This document shows, piece after piece, positions 8,631 to 18,597 of a DNA stretch of 64,000 nucleotides. The notes beneath the pieces are model-generated. The model searched no databases, had not been told where the DNA came from, and saw only the letters and a list, made by a program, of their open reading frames with translations. How positions within the stretch are numbered: the stretch's first letter is position 1; each line of letters opens with the position of its first letter. Both the position numbers and the translations under genes were made by a program. The stretch spans positions 1 to 64,000 of the forward strand of contig NZ_UCOB01000010.1 of assembly GCF_900474295.1 (NCBI RefSeq), in the 5' to 3' direction. This DNA is from Synechococcus sp. UW140. GTDB taxonomy: Bacteria; Cyanobacteriota; Cyanobacteriia; PCC-6307; Cyanobiaceae.

Positions 8631-9527
8631 TCAGCCTGCACGACGAGCGACGGCAAACCGGCGAATGCCCTGAAGATCCTTCTCGGACCTGGCATCGATC
8701 AGCCCAGCCTTAGCCATGAGCGACAGAACGGCATCACTCTGATCATGGTGGTGTTCCAACAGCAACCACCCCCCTGGGGCCAAGGCGACGGCTGCTCCAG
8801 CGACAACCGTGCGGCAGCTCTGGAGACCATCACTGCCTCCATCAAGGGCAAGGCGTGGCTCATGATCACGCACCACTGGATCCAGTTGATCCACCACAAG
8901 CTCAGGGATATAGGGGGGGTTGCACACCACCACATTCAAATGTCCCCACCAGGGCCGAAGCGGATCCCACCAACATCCCTGGTGCAAGTTCCAGTCAGCA
9001 TCCGGTGCCCATCGGGCCAGATTTCGGCGCGCCAGGGCAAGGGCAGCAGCGCTGCAATCCACAGCATGCCCCTGCCATTGAGGCCAGTGAGCAGCCAGAG
9101 CAAGGGCCAATGCTCCGCTGCCCGTGCCCAGATCAGCCCACATCCGAAGCCTCGACGCGGGTTCAGCCTCACACGCAGCGCCAAGAGCAAAGGCCAGATC
9201 AACCAGCTGCTCTGTTTCCTGACGGGGGATCAGAGCATCCGGCGACACAAACAGCTCAAACTGCCGCCAGGGACAACGGCCAACAAGGTGCTGTAGAGGG
9301 ATCTGATCATGACGATGCCGCCACCACAATCGCTCCAGTGCATCCAGTGAACAGGTGAGACGAACCTGGACACCGCCGGGATCGAGCTGCACTTTCTGAA
9401 GATCTCGCCAACGCAGGCCGCCACCAAGATCCAGCAGCCAATCGAGATCCACCCGGCGACCTCCCTCCGCTAACAGACGACGACGCCAGGCCAGCAGGTC
9501 TTCCCCTCTCAGCACCCGTGATGCCAT
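8631..9527 (-). CDS. prmC: Release factor glutamine N5-methyltransferase
   Basis: Methylates the glutamine of the GGQ loop in peptide chain release factors RF1/RF2 using SAM. The 298-residue protein has an N-terminal helical domain, the QHLVGRCPWRQFELFVSPDALIPRQETE segment typical of PrmC (residues about 79-106), a SAM-binding WADLGTGSGALALAL motif and the catalytic NPPYIP signature (VVCNPPYIPE). It lies 8 bp downstream of dprA and 21 bp upstream of the Sua5/YrdC gene, so the cluster is probably co-transcribed. Confidence 0.95.
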   Translation of the reverse strand: MASRVLRGEDLLAWRRRLLAEGGRRVDLDWLLDLGGGLRWRDLQKVQLDPGGVQVRLTCSLDALERLWWRHRHDQIPLQHLVGRCPWRQFELFVSPDALIPRQETEQLVDLAFALGAACEAEPASRLRMWADLGTGSGALALALAAHWPQWQGHAVDCSAAALALARRNLARWAPDADWNLHQGCWWDPLRPWWGHLNVVVCNPPYIPELVVDQLDPVVRDHEPRLALDGGSDGLQSCRTVVAGAAVALAPGGWLLLEHHHDQSDAVLSLMAKAGLIDARSEKDLQGIRRFAVARRAG

Positions 9528-9535
9528 CGCCCCAG

Positions 9536-10657
9536 CTAAGCAAGCCGCCAGCGCATGCCAGGCTCCGCTTTCAAGACACCCTCCAACTCAAGCGCCACGA
9601 GTTGTTCCGCCAGGTCAACAGGACTGCGAGCAAGGCGATTCGCCAGGCACTGAAGCGTGGCGCCCTCCTCAAGCATGGCCTTGAGCATGGGGTCTCGCTG
9701 CAGTAGCAGCCGCCGGGCTTCCGCCAGGGATCGCCCTGAAGGATGGCTAGAGGCAGCCGACGAAGGCAACTCAGCGAGAGGGGCTTGGCCAAGGGTCTGC
9801 AGCAGCTGGTCAGGATCGAGCAACGGCCTGGCACCCTCCAGAAACAAACGATTGCTTCCCAGACCGGAAGGACGCAGTACGTCTGCAGGCATGGACCAAA
9901 GCGCGCGCCCTTGCTCCAGCGCGGCCCGGGCAGTGATGAGCGCACCACTGTTTTGGGGGCACTCAACCACCACCACAGCACGGGCCAGTGCCACCAGCAA
10001 CCGATTGCGCAAAGCAAAACTAGACCGCTGCACCTTGGACTCAGGAGCCAGCTCGGTGAAGAGCAGTCCCGCCTCAGCCACGTCAGTCTGGAGCTGATGA
10101 TGCTCCGGGGGATAGACCCGCTCCAATGGGGTGCCCAGCACCGCCACCGGCCGCCCTCCGGCCTGCAGGCAGCCACGATGGGCAGCAGCATCGATCCCCT
10201 CCGCCAAACCACTCACCACAGGCCAGCCAGCAAGAGCCAAAGCCTCCCCGAGAAGCTCTGCCGCCTTTAACCCATGCATGGATGGGCGCCGAGAACCCAC
10301 AACAGCAACGGCCTGACCTGAACCCAAGGCGTTCAGCAAAGAGGCATTGCCCTGCCAGAACATCCTCAAAGGTGGACGGCGGAGGGCCTTAAACCCTTCT
10401 GGCCAGTGCCGATCCATCGGTAGCAGCACCTGATCAGGAGGGTCACAAGCCGGACAGGCCCCCACCAGACCTCGATAAGCATTAATGCTTAAGAGCAAAT
10501 GGTCAGGCCACCCCAACGCAGCCTGCAACCGAGCGATCGACCACCCCCAGAGGCCCTCAAGGTCAGTGTCATAACGGTCAGCCAGCTCCAGCAAGCGAAC
10601 CATCCGCGCCGCGCCAATCCCAGGGCAATGACTCCAGACCCACCACCATCGCCGCAA
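9536..10657 (-). CDS. dprA: DNA-processing protein A (natural transformation)
   Basis: Cytoplasmic protein that binds incoming single-stranded DNA and loads RecA during natural transformation. The 373-residue protein has an N-terminal SAM-like helical region, a Rossmann-type DprA domain with VGSRRPSMHGLKAAELL near residues 120-136 and VVSGLAEGIDAAAHRG near 150-165, and a C-terminal winged helix (about 310-370). With the comF gene at 20.4 kb, the window holds two competence-associated genes. The start is ATG 10657, 22 bp after the upstream thioesterase gene. Confidence 0.95.
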   Translation of the reverse strand: MRRWWWVWSHCPGIGAARMVRLLELADRYDTDLEGLWGWSIARLQAALGWPDHLLLSINAYRGLVGACPACDPPDQVLLPMDRHWPEGFKALRRPPLRMFWQGNASLLNALGSGQAVAVVGSRRPSMHGLKAAELLGEALALAGWPVVSGLAEGIDAAAHRGCLQAGGRPVAVLGTPLERVYPPEHHQLQTDVAEAGLLFTELAPESKVQRSSFALRNRLLVALARAVVVVECPQNSGALITARAALEQGRALWSMPADVLRPSGLGSNRLFLEGARPLLDPDQLLQTLGQAPLAELPSSAASSHPSGRSLAEARRLLLQRDPMLKAMLEEGATLQCLANRLARSPVDLAEQLVALELEGVLKAEPGMRWRLA

Positions 10658-10679
10658 AGCATCAAATAGTACGCATGAA

Positions 10680-11135
10680 CTAGTCTACAGGCTGGGGGCC
10701 CTGCGTCAGCGCGGCCAACGCAGGCGCCAGGAAAGCTGGAGGCCGTCTCAACACCCCGCGACCTCCTCCCGAGCTCTGCACGATGACAAGCTCCACCTCC
10801 GCCTCCGCCGCGCAGGTCCCATCCGGGAGACAAAAGCGTGAATGCCAGGGCCATCGAACACCCTGACGCGGAAGCACCTGACTCTCAACAATCACACGAT
10901 CCCCATGGGAAAGCGCCTGCCGGTAGTGGAGCTGAAGGCGCACCACCGGCATCTCATACCCCTCGCCAGAAACACGGCAATACGGCATACCCACGGCAGC
11001 AAGCGCCTCAACCCGGGCCTCTTCAAGCCAAGCCAGGTAAGCCCCATGCCACATCACTCCGGCGTAGTCGGTGTGCTGAGGAAGCACGCGCTTCTCCAGC
11101 TTCCAGGGGGAGGTCGTAACGCTCTCAATCGCCAT
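10680..11135 (-). CDS. Acyl-CoA thioesterase, 4HBT hotdog fold
   Basis: A 151-residue single hotdog-domain thioesterase with the 4-hydroxybenzoyl-CoA thioesterase signature, LPQHTDYAGVMWHGAYLAWLE, in which the Asp is the expected catalytic residue. In cyanobacteria a protein of this type hydrolyses 1,4-dihydroxy-2-naphthoyl-CoA in phylloquinone synthesis. That role is possible here but cannot be proven from sequence alone. It heads the minus-strand dprA-prmC cluster. Its start codon CAT/ATG overlaps an ATG of the divergent stress-protein frame. Confidence 0.8.
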   Translation of the reverse strand: MAIESVTTSPWKLEKRVLPQHTDYAGVMWHGAYLAWLEEARVEALAAVGMPYCRVSGEGYEMPVVRLQLHYRQALSHGDRVIVESQVLPRQGVRWPWHSRFCLPDGTCAAEAEVELVIVQSSGGGRGVLRRPPAFLAPALAALTQGPQPVD

Positions 11136-11187
11136 GTCTCAGGGGCGGGAGTCTCGCCATAGGCTGCAGCACAGCCAAAACGAGATC

Positions 11188-12036
11188 GTGTTTAAGAACC
11201 TGCTGATCGCCGATTCTGGCAAGGGGCATGTGGAGGAGATGGTTTGCATGCTGCGCGATCTTCCCGGATTCCGCGCCGCTCGCATCAACCTGCTCCACGT
11301 TGTACCCGAGCAAGGCTCAGTTGACTCTGAAGAGCACTGGGGAGCTGCCGCGTCATTGATGGCCCAAGCGGTGGGACGCATGGGCCTTGATGCCACTGAA
11401 GTGAACTCGATCATTCGCAACGGCGACGCCAAGCAAACCGTGCTGAAGGTGGCCGAAGAACTCAACGCCGATCTGATCGTGATGGGATCCAGAGGGCTGG
11501 GCCGCCTCCAGTCGATTCTCGCCAACAGCACGAGCCAATACGTCTTTCAACTCTCCACCCGTCCGATGCTGCTGGTCAGGGATGACCTTTACGTGCGCCA
11601 CGTAAACAGGGTGATGGTCACCGTGGATGGCACAGGCGTTGGCGATGACGCCCTCAAGCTGGCCTGCGAAATGGTTCGCGACATCCCCGGCGGCCTGCTC
11701 ACCGGTGTCCATGTTGCGCGCCAGGATCTCGCACCCTCCAGGGGCGCCAACAACAAGCGTGATGAGCTCCTGAACGCAGCAGTACAACGGGCGAGAAGCT
11801 TCGGCGTAGAGATGAAGCCCATGCATATCACCGACGCAGACGTGGGTCGGGGGGTCTGCAAAGCCGCGAAAGACACCAATGCAGATCTTGTCGTGATTGC
11901 CTCCCAAGACCGACGTCCACTCGTAGCCCGTGGCCTTGTGGATCTCGACAAGTTGTTGGGCGGCTCAGTGAGCGACTACATCAGGGTGCATGCACCTGCC
12001 CCCGTGATGCTGGTGAGAGAACCGGAGCGCAGCTGA
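11188..12036 (+). CDS. Tandem universal stress protein (two UspA domains)
   Basis: Two consecutive UspA domains are visible, each ending in the ATP-binding loop: GSRGLGRLQSILANSTSQYV in the first, and a degenerate ASQDRRPLVARGLVDLDKLLGGSVSDYI in the second. Such proteins bind nucleotides and act in general stress responses. The frame is open from an ATG at 11134, but that start would overlap the divergent thioesterase gene. The GTG at 11188 gives a start directly at the first beta strand (FKNLLIADSGKGH) and is preferred. The function beyond the family is unknown. Confidence 0.85.
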   Translation: MFKNLLIADSGKGHVEEMVCMLRDLPGFRAARINLLHVVPEQGSVDSEEHWGAAASLMAQAVGRMGLDATEVNSIIRNGDAKQTVLKVAEELNADLIVMGSRGLGRLQSILANSTSQYVFQLSTRPMLLVRDDLYVRHVNRVMVTVDGTGVGDDALKLACEMVRDIPGGLLTGVHVARQDLAPSRGANNKRDELLNAAVQRARSFGVEMKPMHITDADVGRGVCKAAKDTNADLVVIASQDRRPLVARGLVDLDKLLGGSVSDYIRVHAPAPVMLVREPERS

Positions 12037-12063
12037 GCTGCCAGCTCCGGCAATACCTCCAGT

Positions 12064-12168
12064 TCAACCCTGACGGCTATTGGTCTGGATGTAGAGAATG
12101 ATCAGGAAGACAGTCGGAACCAGAACGAACAGAAGACTGGCAACAAAGCCGAGATCGTTGGTTTCCAT
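12064..12168 (-). CDS. psbM: Photosystem II reaction centre protein M
   Basis: A 34-residue single-helix subunit at the monomer-monomer interface of photosystem II. The frame reads [20 protein letters not shown] and then a second hydrophobic half ending QTNSRQG, matching PsbM over its full length. It is encoded downstream of the ferredoxin-like gene on the minus strand, 93 bp away. Confidence 0.97.
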   Translation of the reverse strand: METNDLGFVASLLFVLVPTVFLIILYIQTNSRQG

Positions 12169-12261
12169 GGCTGATGAAAGATGCAATCGGAAGGTATCAC
12201 CGTTCGGCGACCTTCCGGAACGTTGCTTCAGCCCTCGTCATCGGGCGTAGCAGCTTCCCCC

Positions 12262-12717
12262 CTATCCAGGCTGGGCCGAACCAGCAGGAGCTGTCGCGTC
12301 GGTGCCTTCATCGCCCGAATCCTCAATGGGCTCAATCACAGGCCAAGCCGTAGGGCCCATGGGAAGTGTCTCGGCAAGGGCAGCCTTGATCTTGAGATCA
12401 CGATTCGGAAGACCAGCCTGAGGCTTGGTCAGCACGATGACCGACTGCTCAACCAAGGACTGACAAGCCAACCTCCACGCATCAGGACGTCGCTTGAGCT
12501 TTGCATCCTCCACAGTCGTGCGCGGAGACAGCGATGCAGAACCACCACCTGAGATCTCAACGAAGCAGGTGATGCACTGCCCACAGCCGTTGCAGTTGCC
12601 GAGTCGCCCCTTGAGCCCATAAAGCTCGATGCCTTCCCTGAGCGCCACATCCCGCAGGTTTTCGCCTGGATAACACTCAACATCACGCCCTTCGCGGACG
12701 AATCGGATCACAGGCAT
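12262..12717 (-). CDS. Plant-type [2Fe-2S] ferredoxin-domain protein
   Basis: A 151-residue protein with one plant-type 2Fe-2S domain. The cluster ligands are visible in LGNCNGCGQCITCF (residues about 40-53), spaced C-x2-C-x2-C-x2-C within the loop, with a further Cys in RLACQSLV. The C-terminal 50 residues (after residue 100) are Pro/Ala/Asp-rich and carry no recognised motif. It is not the canonical PetF photosynthetic ferredoxin. It lies directly upstream of psbM and divergent from psbB, a thylakoid-related setting. The exact electron partners are unknown. Confidence 0.85.
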   Translation of the reverse strand: MPVIRFVREGRDVECYPGENLRDVALREGIELYGLKGRLGNCNGCGQCITCFVEISGGGSASLSPRTTVEDAKLKRRPDAWRLACQSLVEQSVIVLTKPQAGLPNRDLKIKAALAETLPMGPTAWPVIEPIEDSGDEGTDATAPAGSAQPG

Positions 12718-12970
12718 GGCGAACTGGTGGATCGAGATTGGTGCATTCTGAGGGCAGGCGTTTCGTTTTGTAACCGGAGCTCGGGGGCATCCCGATCAAG
12801 CGGGGCCGCTTCGAGGCTGCAACATCACAGGGCCCGGGGATTGCCTGCGCGTCCAAATCCCATGCCACAACACGTTGCAGCTCGCGACAGCAGAGCACGA
12901 ACGCCGTGGAACAACCCTTACGATCCCTGGGTCTGGCTGCATTGGCAGCTCGTTCCCCTGAACCTGACCC

Positions 12971-14530
12971 ATGGGATTGCCCTGGTATCGGGTGCACACA
13001 GTCGTCATTAACGACCCCGGCCGACTTCTGGCCGTGCACCTCATGCACACAGCCCTCGTTGCCGGCTGGGCCGGCTCGATGGCTCTCTACGAACTCGCCA
13101 TTTTTGACCCTTCGGATCCAGTCCTGAATCCGATGTGGCGTCAGGGCATGTTTGTGATGCCCTTCATGTCCCGCCTCGGTGTCACCGGGAGCTGGGGAGG
13201 CTGGAGTATCACCGGTGAAACCGGTGTTGACCCTGGCTTCTGGAGCTTTGAAGGCGTCGCTGCTGCCCACATCATTTTCAGTGGCCTGCTGATGCTGGCC
13301 GCCATCTGGCACTGGACCTACTGGGATCTTGAGATCTGGCAGGACCCCCGCACAGGGGAACCTGCTCTTGACCTTCCCAAGATCTTCGGCATCCATCTGT
13401 TGCTTGCCGGACTGGGCTGCTTCAGCTTCGGAGCTTTCCACCTCACTGGCGTCTTTGGCCCAGGGATGTGGGTCTCGGATGCCTATGGAATCACTGGTCA
13501 CCTTGAACCGGTTCAGCCGGCCTGGGGGCCAGAAGGATTCAATCCCTTCAATCCCGGTGGCATTGTTGCCCACCACATCGCTGCTGGCATCGTCGGCATC
13601 ATTGCCGGCATTTTCCACATCACATCCCGTCCCCCGGAGCGCCTTTATAAGGCCCTTCGGATGGGCAACATCGAAACGGTTCTGGCTAGTGCCATCGCAG
13701 CTGTTTTCTTCTCGGCTTTTGTGGTGGCTGGAACGATGTGGTACGGCGCTGCTGCCACACCCATCGAGCTGTTTGGCCCTACCCGTTACCAATGGGATCA
13801 GAGCTACTTCAAAACAGAGATCAACCGTCGCGTCCAAACCGCAATGGACGAAGGGGCCTCAGCGAAAGAAGCCTACGGAGCCATTCCGGAAAAGCTTGCC
13901 TTCTATGACTATGTGGGCAACAGTCCTGCCAAGGGCGGCCTGTTCCGCGTTGGCCCCATGGTGAATGGTGATGGCCTTGCCACTGGCTGGGTTGGCCATA
14001 TCTCCTTCACCGATAGCGAAGGCCGTGATCTCCAGGTTCGTCGGATTCCCAACTTCTTCGAGAACTTCCCTGTGGTGATGGAAGACAGCGAGGGCATCGT
14101 CCGCGCTGACATCCCATTCCGCCGCGCTGAAGCGAAATACTCCTTCGAACAACAAGGAGTGACTGCAACGGTCTATGGCGGAGCTCTCGACGGACAAACC
14201 TTCACTGATCCTGCGGTCGTGAAGCGTCTGGCCCGTAAGGCTCAACTGGGTGAAGCCTTTGAATTCGACCGCGAAACCTATAACTCGGACGGCACCTTCC
14301 GCAGCTCACCACGAGGCTGGTTCACCTTCGGGCATGCGGTCTTTGCCTTGCTGTTCTTCTTCGGACACATCTGGCACGGTGCTCGCACCCTTTATCGCGA
14401 CGTGTTTGCTGGTATCGATCCCGATCTTGGCGAACAAGTTGAGTTTGGTCTGTTCCAGAAGCTGGGCGACCGCTCAACCCGTCGACTTCCCGAGGGCTTT
14501 GTGCCCCCGGCAGGCTCACCTCTTAGCTGA
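12971..14530 (+). CDS. psbB: Photosystem II CP47 chlorophyll-binding protein
   Basis: Core antenna of photosystem II, an integral thylakoid protein with six transmembrane helices and a large lumenal loop between helices V and VI. The 519-residue frame begins [20 protein letters not shown], the standard start. It contains the chlorophyll-ligand histidines in its helices (for example [19 protein letters not shown] and [17 protein letters not shown]) and ends with the expected [12 protein letters not shown] region. psbT follows after 21 bp. A 384-residue antisense frame beneath it is a codon-bias shadow. Confidence 0.99.
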   Translation: MGLPWYRVHTVVINDPGRLLAVHLMHTALVAGWAGSMALYELAIFDPSDPVLNPMWRQGMFVMPFMSRLGVTGSWGGWSITGETGVDPGFWSFEGVAAAHIIFSGLLMLAAIWHWTYWDLEIWQDPRTGEPALDLPKIFGIHLLLAGLGCFSFGAFHLTGVFGPGMWVSDAYGITGHLEPVQPAWGPEGFNPFNPGGIVAHHIAAGIVGIIAGIFHITSRPPERLYKALRMGNIETVLASAIAAVFFSAFVVAGTMWYGAAATPIELFGPTRYQWDQSYFKTEINRRVQTAMDEGASAKEAYGAIPEKLAFYDYVGNSPAKGGLFRVGPMVNGDGLATGWVGHISFTDSEGRDLQVRRIPNFFENFPVVMEDSEGIVRADIPFRRAEAKYSFEQQGVTATVYGGALDGQTFTDPAVVKRLARKAQLGEAFEFDRETYNSDGTFRSSPRGWFTFGHAVFALLFFFGHIWHGARTLYRDVFAGIDPDLGEQVEFGLFQKLGDRSTRRLPEGFVPPAGSPLS

Positions 14531-14551
14531 TCGCCCTACCGGAGACTCTCG

Positions 14552-14647
14552 ATGGACAGCCTTGCTTACATCCTCATCCTCACCCTGGCGATTGCCACTC
14601 TCTTCTTTGCGATCGCATTCCGCGATCCCCCGAAGATCGGCAAGTGA
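14552..14647 (+). CDS. psbT: Photosystem II reaction centre protein T
   Basis: A 31-residue single-helix subunit at the photosystem II dimer interface. It reads [20 protein letters not shown] and then [11 protein letters not shown], matching PsbT along its length. It sits 21 bp after psbB in the conserved psbB-psbT operon, with a GGAG ribosome-binding site just upstream and a strong terminator 18 bp after the stop. Confidence 0.97.
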   Translation: MDSLAYILILTLAIATLFFAIAFRDPPKIGK

Positions 14648-14665
14648 TTCAGGTTTCCTTCAATC

Positions 14666-14692
14666 AACCCCGCCATCAGGCGGGGTTTTTTA
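14666..14692 (+). terminator. Rho-independent terminator of psbB-psbT
   Basis: A 9-bp perfect stem (14666-14674 with 14679-14687, AACCCCGCC/GGCGGGGTT) with a 4-nt loop ATCA, running into a T tract. It closes the psbB-psbT operon. Confidence 0.93.
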
Positions 14693-14820
14693 TTGGGAAA
14701 AACGATCAATTCAAACCTTGATGCCGATAGCAAAACCAAAGAACACGGAATCGCCCACTTCTCATCGCTCGACAATGCGTCTAAACTTGGAACAAATTTG
14801 ATTTAAGGAGCCGCGCGGGC

Positions 14821-15297
14821 GTGCAGTGCCCTTCCTGCCAAAACACAGATAGTCGGGTGCTGGAATCCCGTTCTGCTGACGGCGGAAAAAGTGTGAGGCG
14901 GAGGCGTGAATGCCTCAATTGCGAATTTCGCTTCACCACCTATGAACGGGTGGAGACGATGCCTATAACGGTATTGAAACGCAATGGCAACCGTGAAACC
15001 TTCAGTCGCACCAAACTCCTTCACGGACTTGGTCGCGCCTGTGAAAAAACCGGTTTATCGGCAGACCGACTGGAAAATGTCGTCGATGAACTTGAGCTGT
15101 CGCTCCAGCAACGAAGCAGCAGGGAAGTGTCTAGCCAAGAGATCGGCGAGCTTGTCCTGAACCAGCTCAAAGACCTCAATGAAGTTGCCTATGTGCGCTT
15201 CGCCTCTGTCTATCGCCAATTTCAGGGAATCAGTGACTTCGTCGCCACCCTCGAAGGCATGCACAGCAGCAGCAACGGCAAGCTTGTCGTCGTTTGA
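14821..15297 (+). CDS. nrdR: Transcriptional repressor NrdR
   Basis: Zinc- and nucleotide-dependent repressor of ribonucleotide reductase genes. The 158-residue protein (GTG start) has an N-terminal zinc ribbon with Cys3/Cys6 and Cys31/Cys34 and a following basic RRRREC stretch. The ATP-cone domain spans about residues 49-139 ([21 protein letters not shown]). No ribonucleotide reductase gene is in the window, so its targets lie elsewhere. The next gene is rpsA, on the same strand after 100 bp. Confidence 0.96.
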   Translation: MQCPSCQNTDSRVLESRSADGGKSVRRRRECLNCEFRFTTYERVETMPITVLKRNGNRETFSRTKLLHGLGRACEKTGLSADRLENVVDELELSLQQRSSREVSSQEIGELVLNQLKDLNEVAYVRFASVYRQFQGISDFVATLEGMHSSSNGKLVVV

Positions 15298-15314
15298 GCC
15301 TGGGGCTGATCTGT

Positions 15315-15359
15315 AGGATGAAAGATCGATTGCCTGAGGTCGGCGGGCCTCAGCATCCT
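15315..15359 (+). promoter_or_regulatory. Two-part hairpin in the rpsA leader
   Basis: AGGATG (15315-15320) pairs with CATCCT (15354-15359). Immediately inside on the 3' side, CTGAGG (15334-15339) pairs with CCTCAG (15348-15353), giving two stacked stems with a 13-nt bulge. A T-rich run follows. It could be a weak attenuator or terminator after nrdR, or a leader structure for S1 control. Only the pairing is seen; the function is inferred. Confidence 0.4.
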
Positions 15360-15397
15360 TCTTTTCGCACTGCCTCAGGGCAGACCGCCAACCCTCC

Positions 15398-16492
15398 ATG
15401 TCTGTCACCTCCACTGATCAGGTTCAGGATCCAGCAGCAACCAGCGAGCAGGACGCTGCAATTGAAGCCACCGGCGCAGAAGCCATGGCTGAAGCCTTCG
15501 CCGAAGAGGATCTGAGCATTCCGGAGGATGTGCCCACTGCTGACGACCCCAGCAGCCGAGCCAACCCAAGCGATCTGGAGAGCGCAGGCTTCTCTATTGA
15601 TGAGTTTGCTGCTCTGCTGAGCAAATACGACTACAACTTCAAGCCCGGCGACATCGTCAATGGCACGGTGTTTGCGCTTGAGTCGAAAGGGGCGATGATC
15701 GATATCGGCGCCAAGACGGCAGCCTTTATGCCGATGCAAGAGGTCTCGATCAACCGGGTCGAAGGCCTCAGTGATGTGCTGCAACCCGGAGAGATCCGCG
15801 AGTTCTTCATCATGAGTGAGGAGAACGAAGACGGTCAGCTCGCTCTCTCCATTCGACGCATTGAATATCAGCGGGCCTGGGAACGAGTCCGTCAACTGCA
15901 GAAAGAAGACGCCACGATCTACTCAGAAGTGTTCGCCACCAACCGTGGTGGTGCCTTGGTTCGCGTTGAAGGCCTGCGCGGCTTCATTCCTGGCAGCCAC
16001 ATCAGTACTCGCAAGCCGAAGGAAGAGCTTGTGGCCGACTTCCTGCCACTGAAATTCCTCGAAGTGGACGAGGAGCGGAACCGCTTGGTGCTCAGCCACC
16101 GCCGTGCGCTGGTGGAACGCAAGATGAACCGCCTCGAGGTGGGCGAAGTTGTGATTGGCACCGTGCGTGGCATCAAGCCCTACGGCGCCTTCATCGACAT
16201 CGGCGGTGTCAGTGGCTTGCTGCACATCTCTGAGATCAGTCATGAACACATCGAGACCCCCCACTCGGTGCTGAACGTGAATGATCAGATGAAGGTGATG
16301 ATCATCGACCTTGATGCCGAGCGGGGACGCATCTCCCTCTCCACCAAAGCCCTCGAACCCGAACCCGGTGACATGCTCACCGATCCTCAGAAGGTGTTCG
16401 ACAAGGCAGAGGAGATGGCAGCCCGCTACAAGCAGATGCTGCTCGAGCAGGCTGAAGAGGGCGAGGAGGCCTACGGCGGCATGATGGGTTGA
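15398..16492 (+). CDS. rpsA: 30S ribosomal protein S1 (cyanobacterial three-domain form)
   Basis: Binds mRNA on the small ribosomal subunit. After an acidic, low-complexity N-terminus (about residues 1-75) there are three S1 RNA-binding repeats: about 83-152 (KPGDIVNGTVFALESKGAMI), about 170-236 (SEVFATNRGGALVRVEGLRG) and about 250-318 (GEVVIGTVRGIKPYGAFIDI). The 364-residue length is normal for cyanobacterial S1, shorter than the six-repeat E. coli protein. The C-terminal tail is acidic. Confidence 0.96.
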   Translation: MSVTSTDQVQDPAATSEQDAAIEATGAEAMAEAFAEEDLSIPEDVPTADDPSSRANPSDLESAGFSIDEFAALLSKYDYNFKPGDIVNGTVFALESKGAMIDIGAKTAAFMPMQEVSINRVEGLSDVLQPGEIREFFIMSEENEDGQLALSIRRIEYQRAWERVRQLQKEDATIYSEVFATNRGGALVRVEGLRGFIPGSHISTRKPKEELVADFLPLKFLEVDEERNRLVLSHRRALVERKMNRLEVGEVVIGTVRGIKPYGAFIDIGGVSGLLHISEISHEHIETPHSVLNVNDQMKVMIIDLDAERGRISLSTKALEPEPGDMLTDPQKVFDKAEEMAARYKQMLLEQAEEGEEAYGGMMG

Positions 16493-16508
16493 TCATCTCC
16501 TGAAATGA

Positions 16509-17327
16509 ATGGCTCAGTTGCTGCTTAGGGGCGAGCTTCTGGGTGAGATTGAAGGGGTGCTGTTCGATAAGGACGGCACCCTTTCCCATAGCGAACCCAG
16601 ACTGATCACACAGGGAACCAGTCGCATCCGTGCGGCCTGCCAGTGCTATGCCGACATCACGGCCGGCTCAGATCAACGCGACAGTGCTGCTGAAACAAAG
16701 CTCAGGGCGCTACTCCATCGCGCTTACGGACTCTCCGACCAAGGCGTCAGCCCTGACGGCCTTCTGGCTGTGGCCTCGAGGCAACACAATCTTCTAGCAA
16801 CGGCAACGGTGTTCAGCCTGATGGGCCTGAGCTGGCCGAGGGCTCTCCTGCTGGCAGAGCGAACCTTTGCAGAGGCCGTCAACAACGAACTGGGCCTTGC
16901 CAAGCTCGACAAGCCGATGCAATCCAGCCCGTTATTACCAGCGGCAAGAACATTTATCGACCAACTCAGAGACGCCGGGGTCATCTGTGCAGTGATCAGC
17001 AATGACACCCGAGCGGGTATTCAGGCCTTTTTACGCAGCCACGGACTGGACGGTCACATCGCCGGCATCTGGAGCGCAGAGGATCTGCCGAGCAAACCCA
17101 ATCCGGAGGCCGTCCAAGGCCTATGCAAGATCTTGGGGCTGAACCCCCGTCAATGCGCCCTGATCGGTGACGCCGATTCTGATCTGCTGATGGCTCGTCA
17201 GGCAGGCGTCAGCCATAGCCTTGGTTATGTGGCGGGCTGGCAGCAAGATCCCGACCTCACAGAGCACGAACATCTCATCACCCACTGGAGCGAACTGAAG
17301 GTGACTGGGCGCAGCAACTGCTCTTGA
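16509..17327 (+). CDS. HAD-superfamily hydrolase (phosphatase)
   Basis: A 272-residue haloacid-dehalogenase-type hydrolase, a class that usually dephosphorylates small molecules. Motif I is VLFDKDGTLSH (nucleophile Asp near residue 20), motif II is in ICAVISNDTRAG, the motif III lysine is in LPSKPNPEAV, and motif IV is in CALIGDADSDLLMA. The cap lies between motifs I and II. The substrate cannot be told from sequence. It starts 16 bp after rpsA, so the two may be co-transcribed. Confidence 0.85.
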   Translation: MAQLLLRGELLGEIEGVLFDKDGTLSHSEPRLITQGTSRIRAACQCYADITAGSDQRDSAAETKLRALLHRAYGLSDQGVSPDGLLAVASRQHNLLATATVFSLMGLSWPRALLLAERTFAEAVNNELGLAKLDKPMQSSPLLPAARTFIDQLRDAGVICAVISNDTRAGIQAFLRSHGLDGHIAGIWSAEDLPSKPNPEAVQGLCKILGLNPRQCALIGDADSDLLMARQAGVSHSLGYVAGWQQDPDLTEHEHLITHWSELKVTGRSNCS

Positions 17328-17364
17328 GACCAACCCTTAAAGTCTCGGACGAACTAGAGCGCTC

Positions 17365-18591
17365 ATGAGCCAATACGTCTTTACTTCCGAATCGGTGACG
17401 GAAGGACATCCCGACAAGATCTGCGATCAGGTCAGTGATGCGGTCTTGGATGCACTGTTGGCACAAGATCCTTCCAGCCGAGTCGCCTGCGAGACAGTTG
17501 TGAACACTGGCCTCTGCATGATCACTGGCGAGGTGACCTCCAACGCCCAGGTGGACTTCATCCACCTTGTCCGCAATGTGATTAAGGAAATCGGCTACAG
17601 CGGAGCCCGTGCCGGTGGCTTTGATGCCACGAGTTGTGCCGTACTGGTCGCTCTGGATCAGCAGTCGCCCGACATCGCCCAAGGGGTGAACGAAGCCGAC
17701 GACCATGCCGGTGATCCCCTGGACAAAGTGGGGGCCGGCGACCAGGGGATCATGTTTGGCTATGCCTGCAACGAGACGCCAGAACTGATGCCCCTTCCCA
17801 TCAGCTTGGCCCATCGTCTCTCCCGCCGCCTGGCTGAAGTTCGCCACAACGGCAGCCTCAACTACCTCCTCCCGGATGGCAAAACCCAGGTCAGCGTCGT
17901 CTATGAAAACGACAAACCTGTTGCGATCGACACGATCCTGATCTCCACGCAGCACACTGCCGAAGTTGACGGCATCAGTGATGAACAAGGCATTCGTGAG
18001 CGCATCACGGAGGACCTATGGACCCATGTGGTTGAGCCGGCCACCGCAGACCTAGCGCTCAAGCCCAGCCGTGAAGGCACGAAGTATCTGGTTAACCCCA
18101 CCGGCAAGTTCGTGGTGGGTGGTCCCCAGGGCGATGCCGGGCTCACAGGCCGCAAAATCATCGTGGACACCTACGGCGGCTATGCCCGTCACGGTGGTGG
18201 AGCATTCTCGGGCAAGGACCCCACCAAAGTGGACCGCTCGGCAGCTTACGCCGCACGTTATGTGGCCAAAGCCCTTGTGGCTGCTGGCCTTGCTGAGCGT
18301 GCGGAGGTGCAACTCAGCTACGCAATCGGTGTCGCCAAGCCGGTCTCGATCTTGGTTGAAGCCTTCGGCACCGGCAAGGTGAGCAATGCTGAGCTAACCA
18401 ACTTGGTGCAACAGCACTTTGATCTGCGTCCTGGCGCAATCATCGAAACCTTCGGTCTACGCAACCTCCCACAACAACGCGGTGGTCGCTTCTACCAAGA
18501 CACCGCGGCCTATGGACACTTCGGCCGCCCCGACCTCAACCTGCCCTGGGAGGATGTCAGCGCCAAAGCTGAGGCCCTGCAAAAAAGCTGA
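17365..18591 (+). CDS. metK: S-adenosylmethionine synthetase
   Basis: Makes S-adenosylmethionine from methionine and ATP, the methyl donor used for example by PrmC encoded earlier in the window. The 408-residue protein shows the GHPDKICDQ segment near the N-terminus, [12 protein letters not shown] (residues about 124-135) and [16 protein letters not shown] (residues about 275-290), all classic MetK signatures. Length and motif order match the family. The sugar kinase gene follows 6 bp later. Confidence 0.98.
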   Translation: MSQYVFTSESVTEGHPDKICDQVSDAVLDALLAQDPSSRVACETVVNTGLCMITGEVTSNAQVDFIHLVRNVIKEIGYSGARAGGFDATSCAVLVALDQQSPDIAQGVNEADDHAGDPLDKVGAGDQGIMFGYACNETPELMPLPISLAHRLSRRLAEVRHNGSLNYLLPDGKTQVSVVYENDKPVAIDTILISTQHTAEVDGISDEQGIRERITEDLWTHVVEPATADLALKPSREGTKYLVNPTGKFVVGGPQGDAGLTGRKIIVDTYGGYARHGGGAFSGKDPTKVDRSAAYAARYVAKALVAAGLAERAEVQLSYAIGVAKPVSILVEAFGTGKVSNAELTNLVQQHFDLRPGAIIETFGLRNLPQQRGGRFYQDTAAYGHFGRPDLNLPWEDVSAKAEALQKS

Positions 18592-18597
18592 GATGCC

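Noticed and set aside
12683-13837. 384-residue minus-strand frame antisense to psbB and the region before it
   Set aside because: It mirrors the strongly codon-biased psbB frame, its translation has no recognisable motif and psbB is beyond doubt. It is a shadow.
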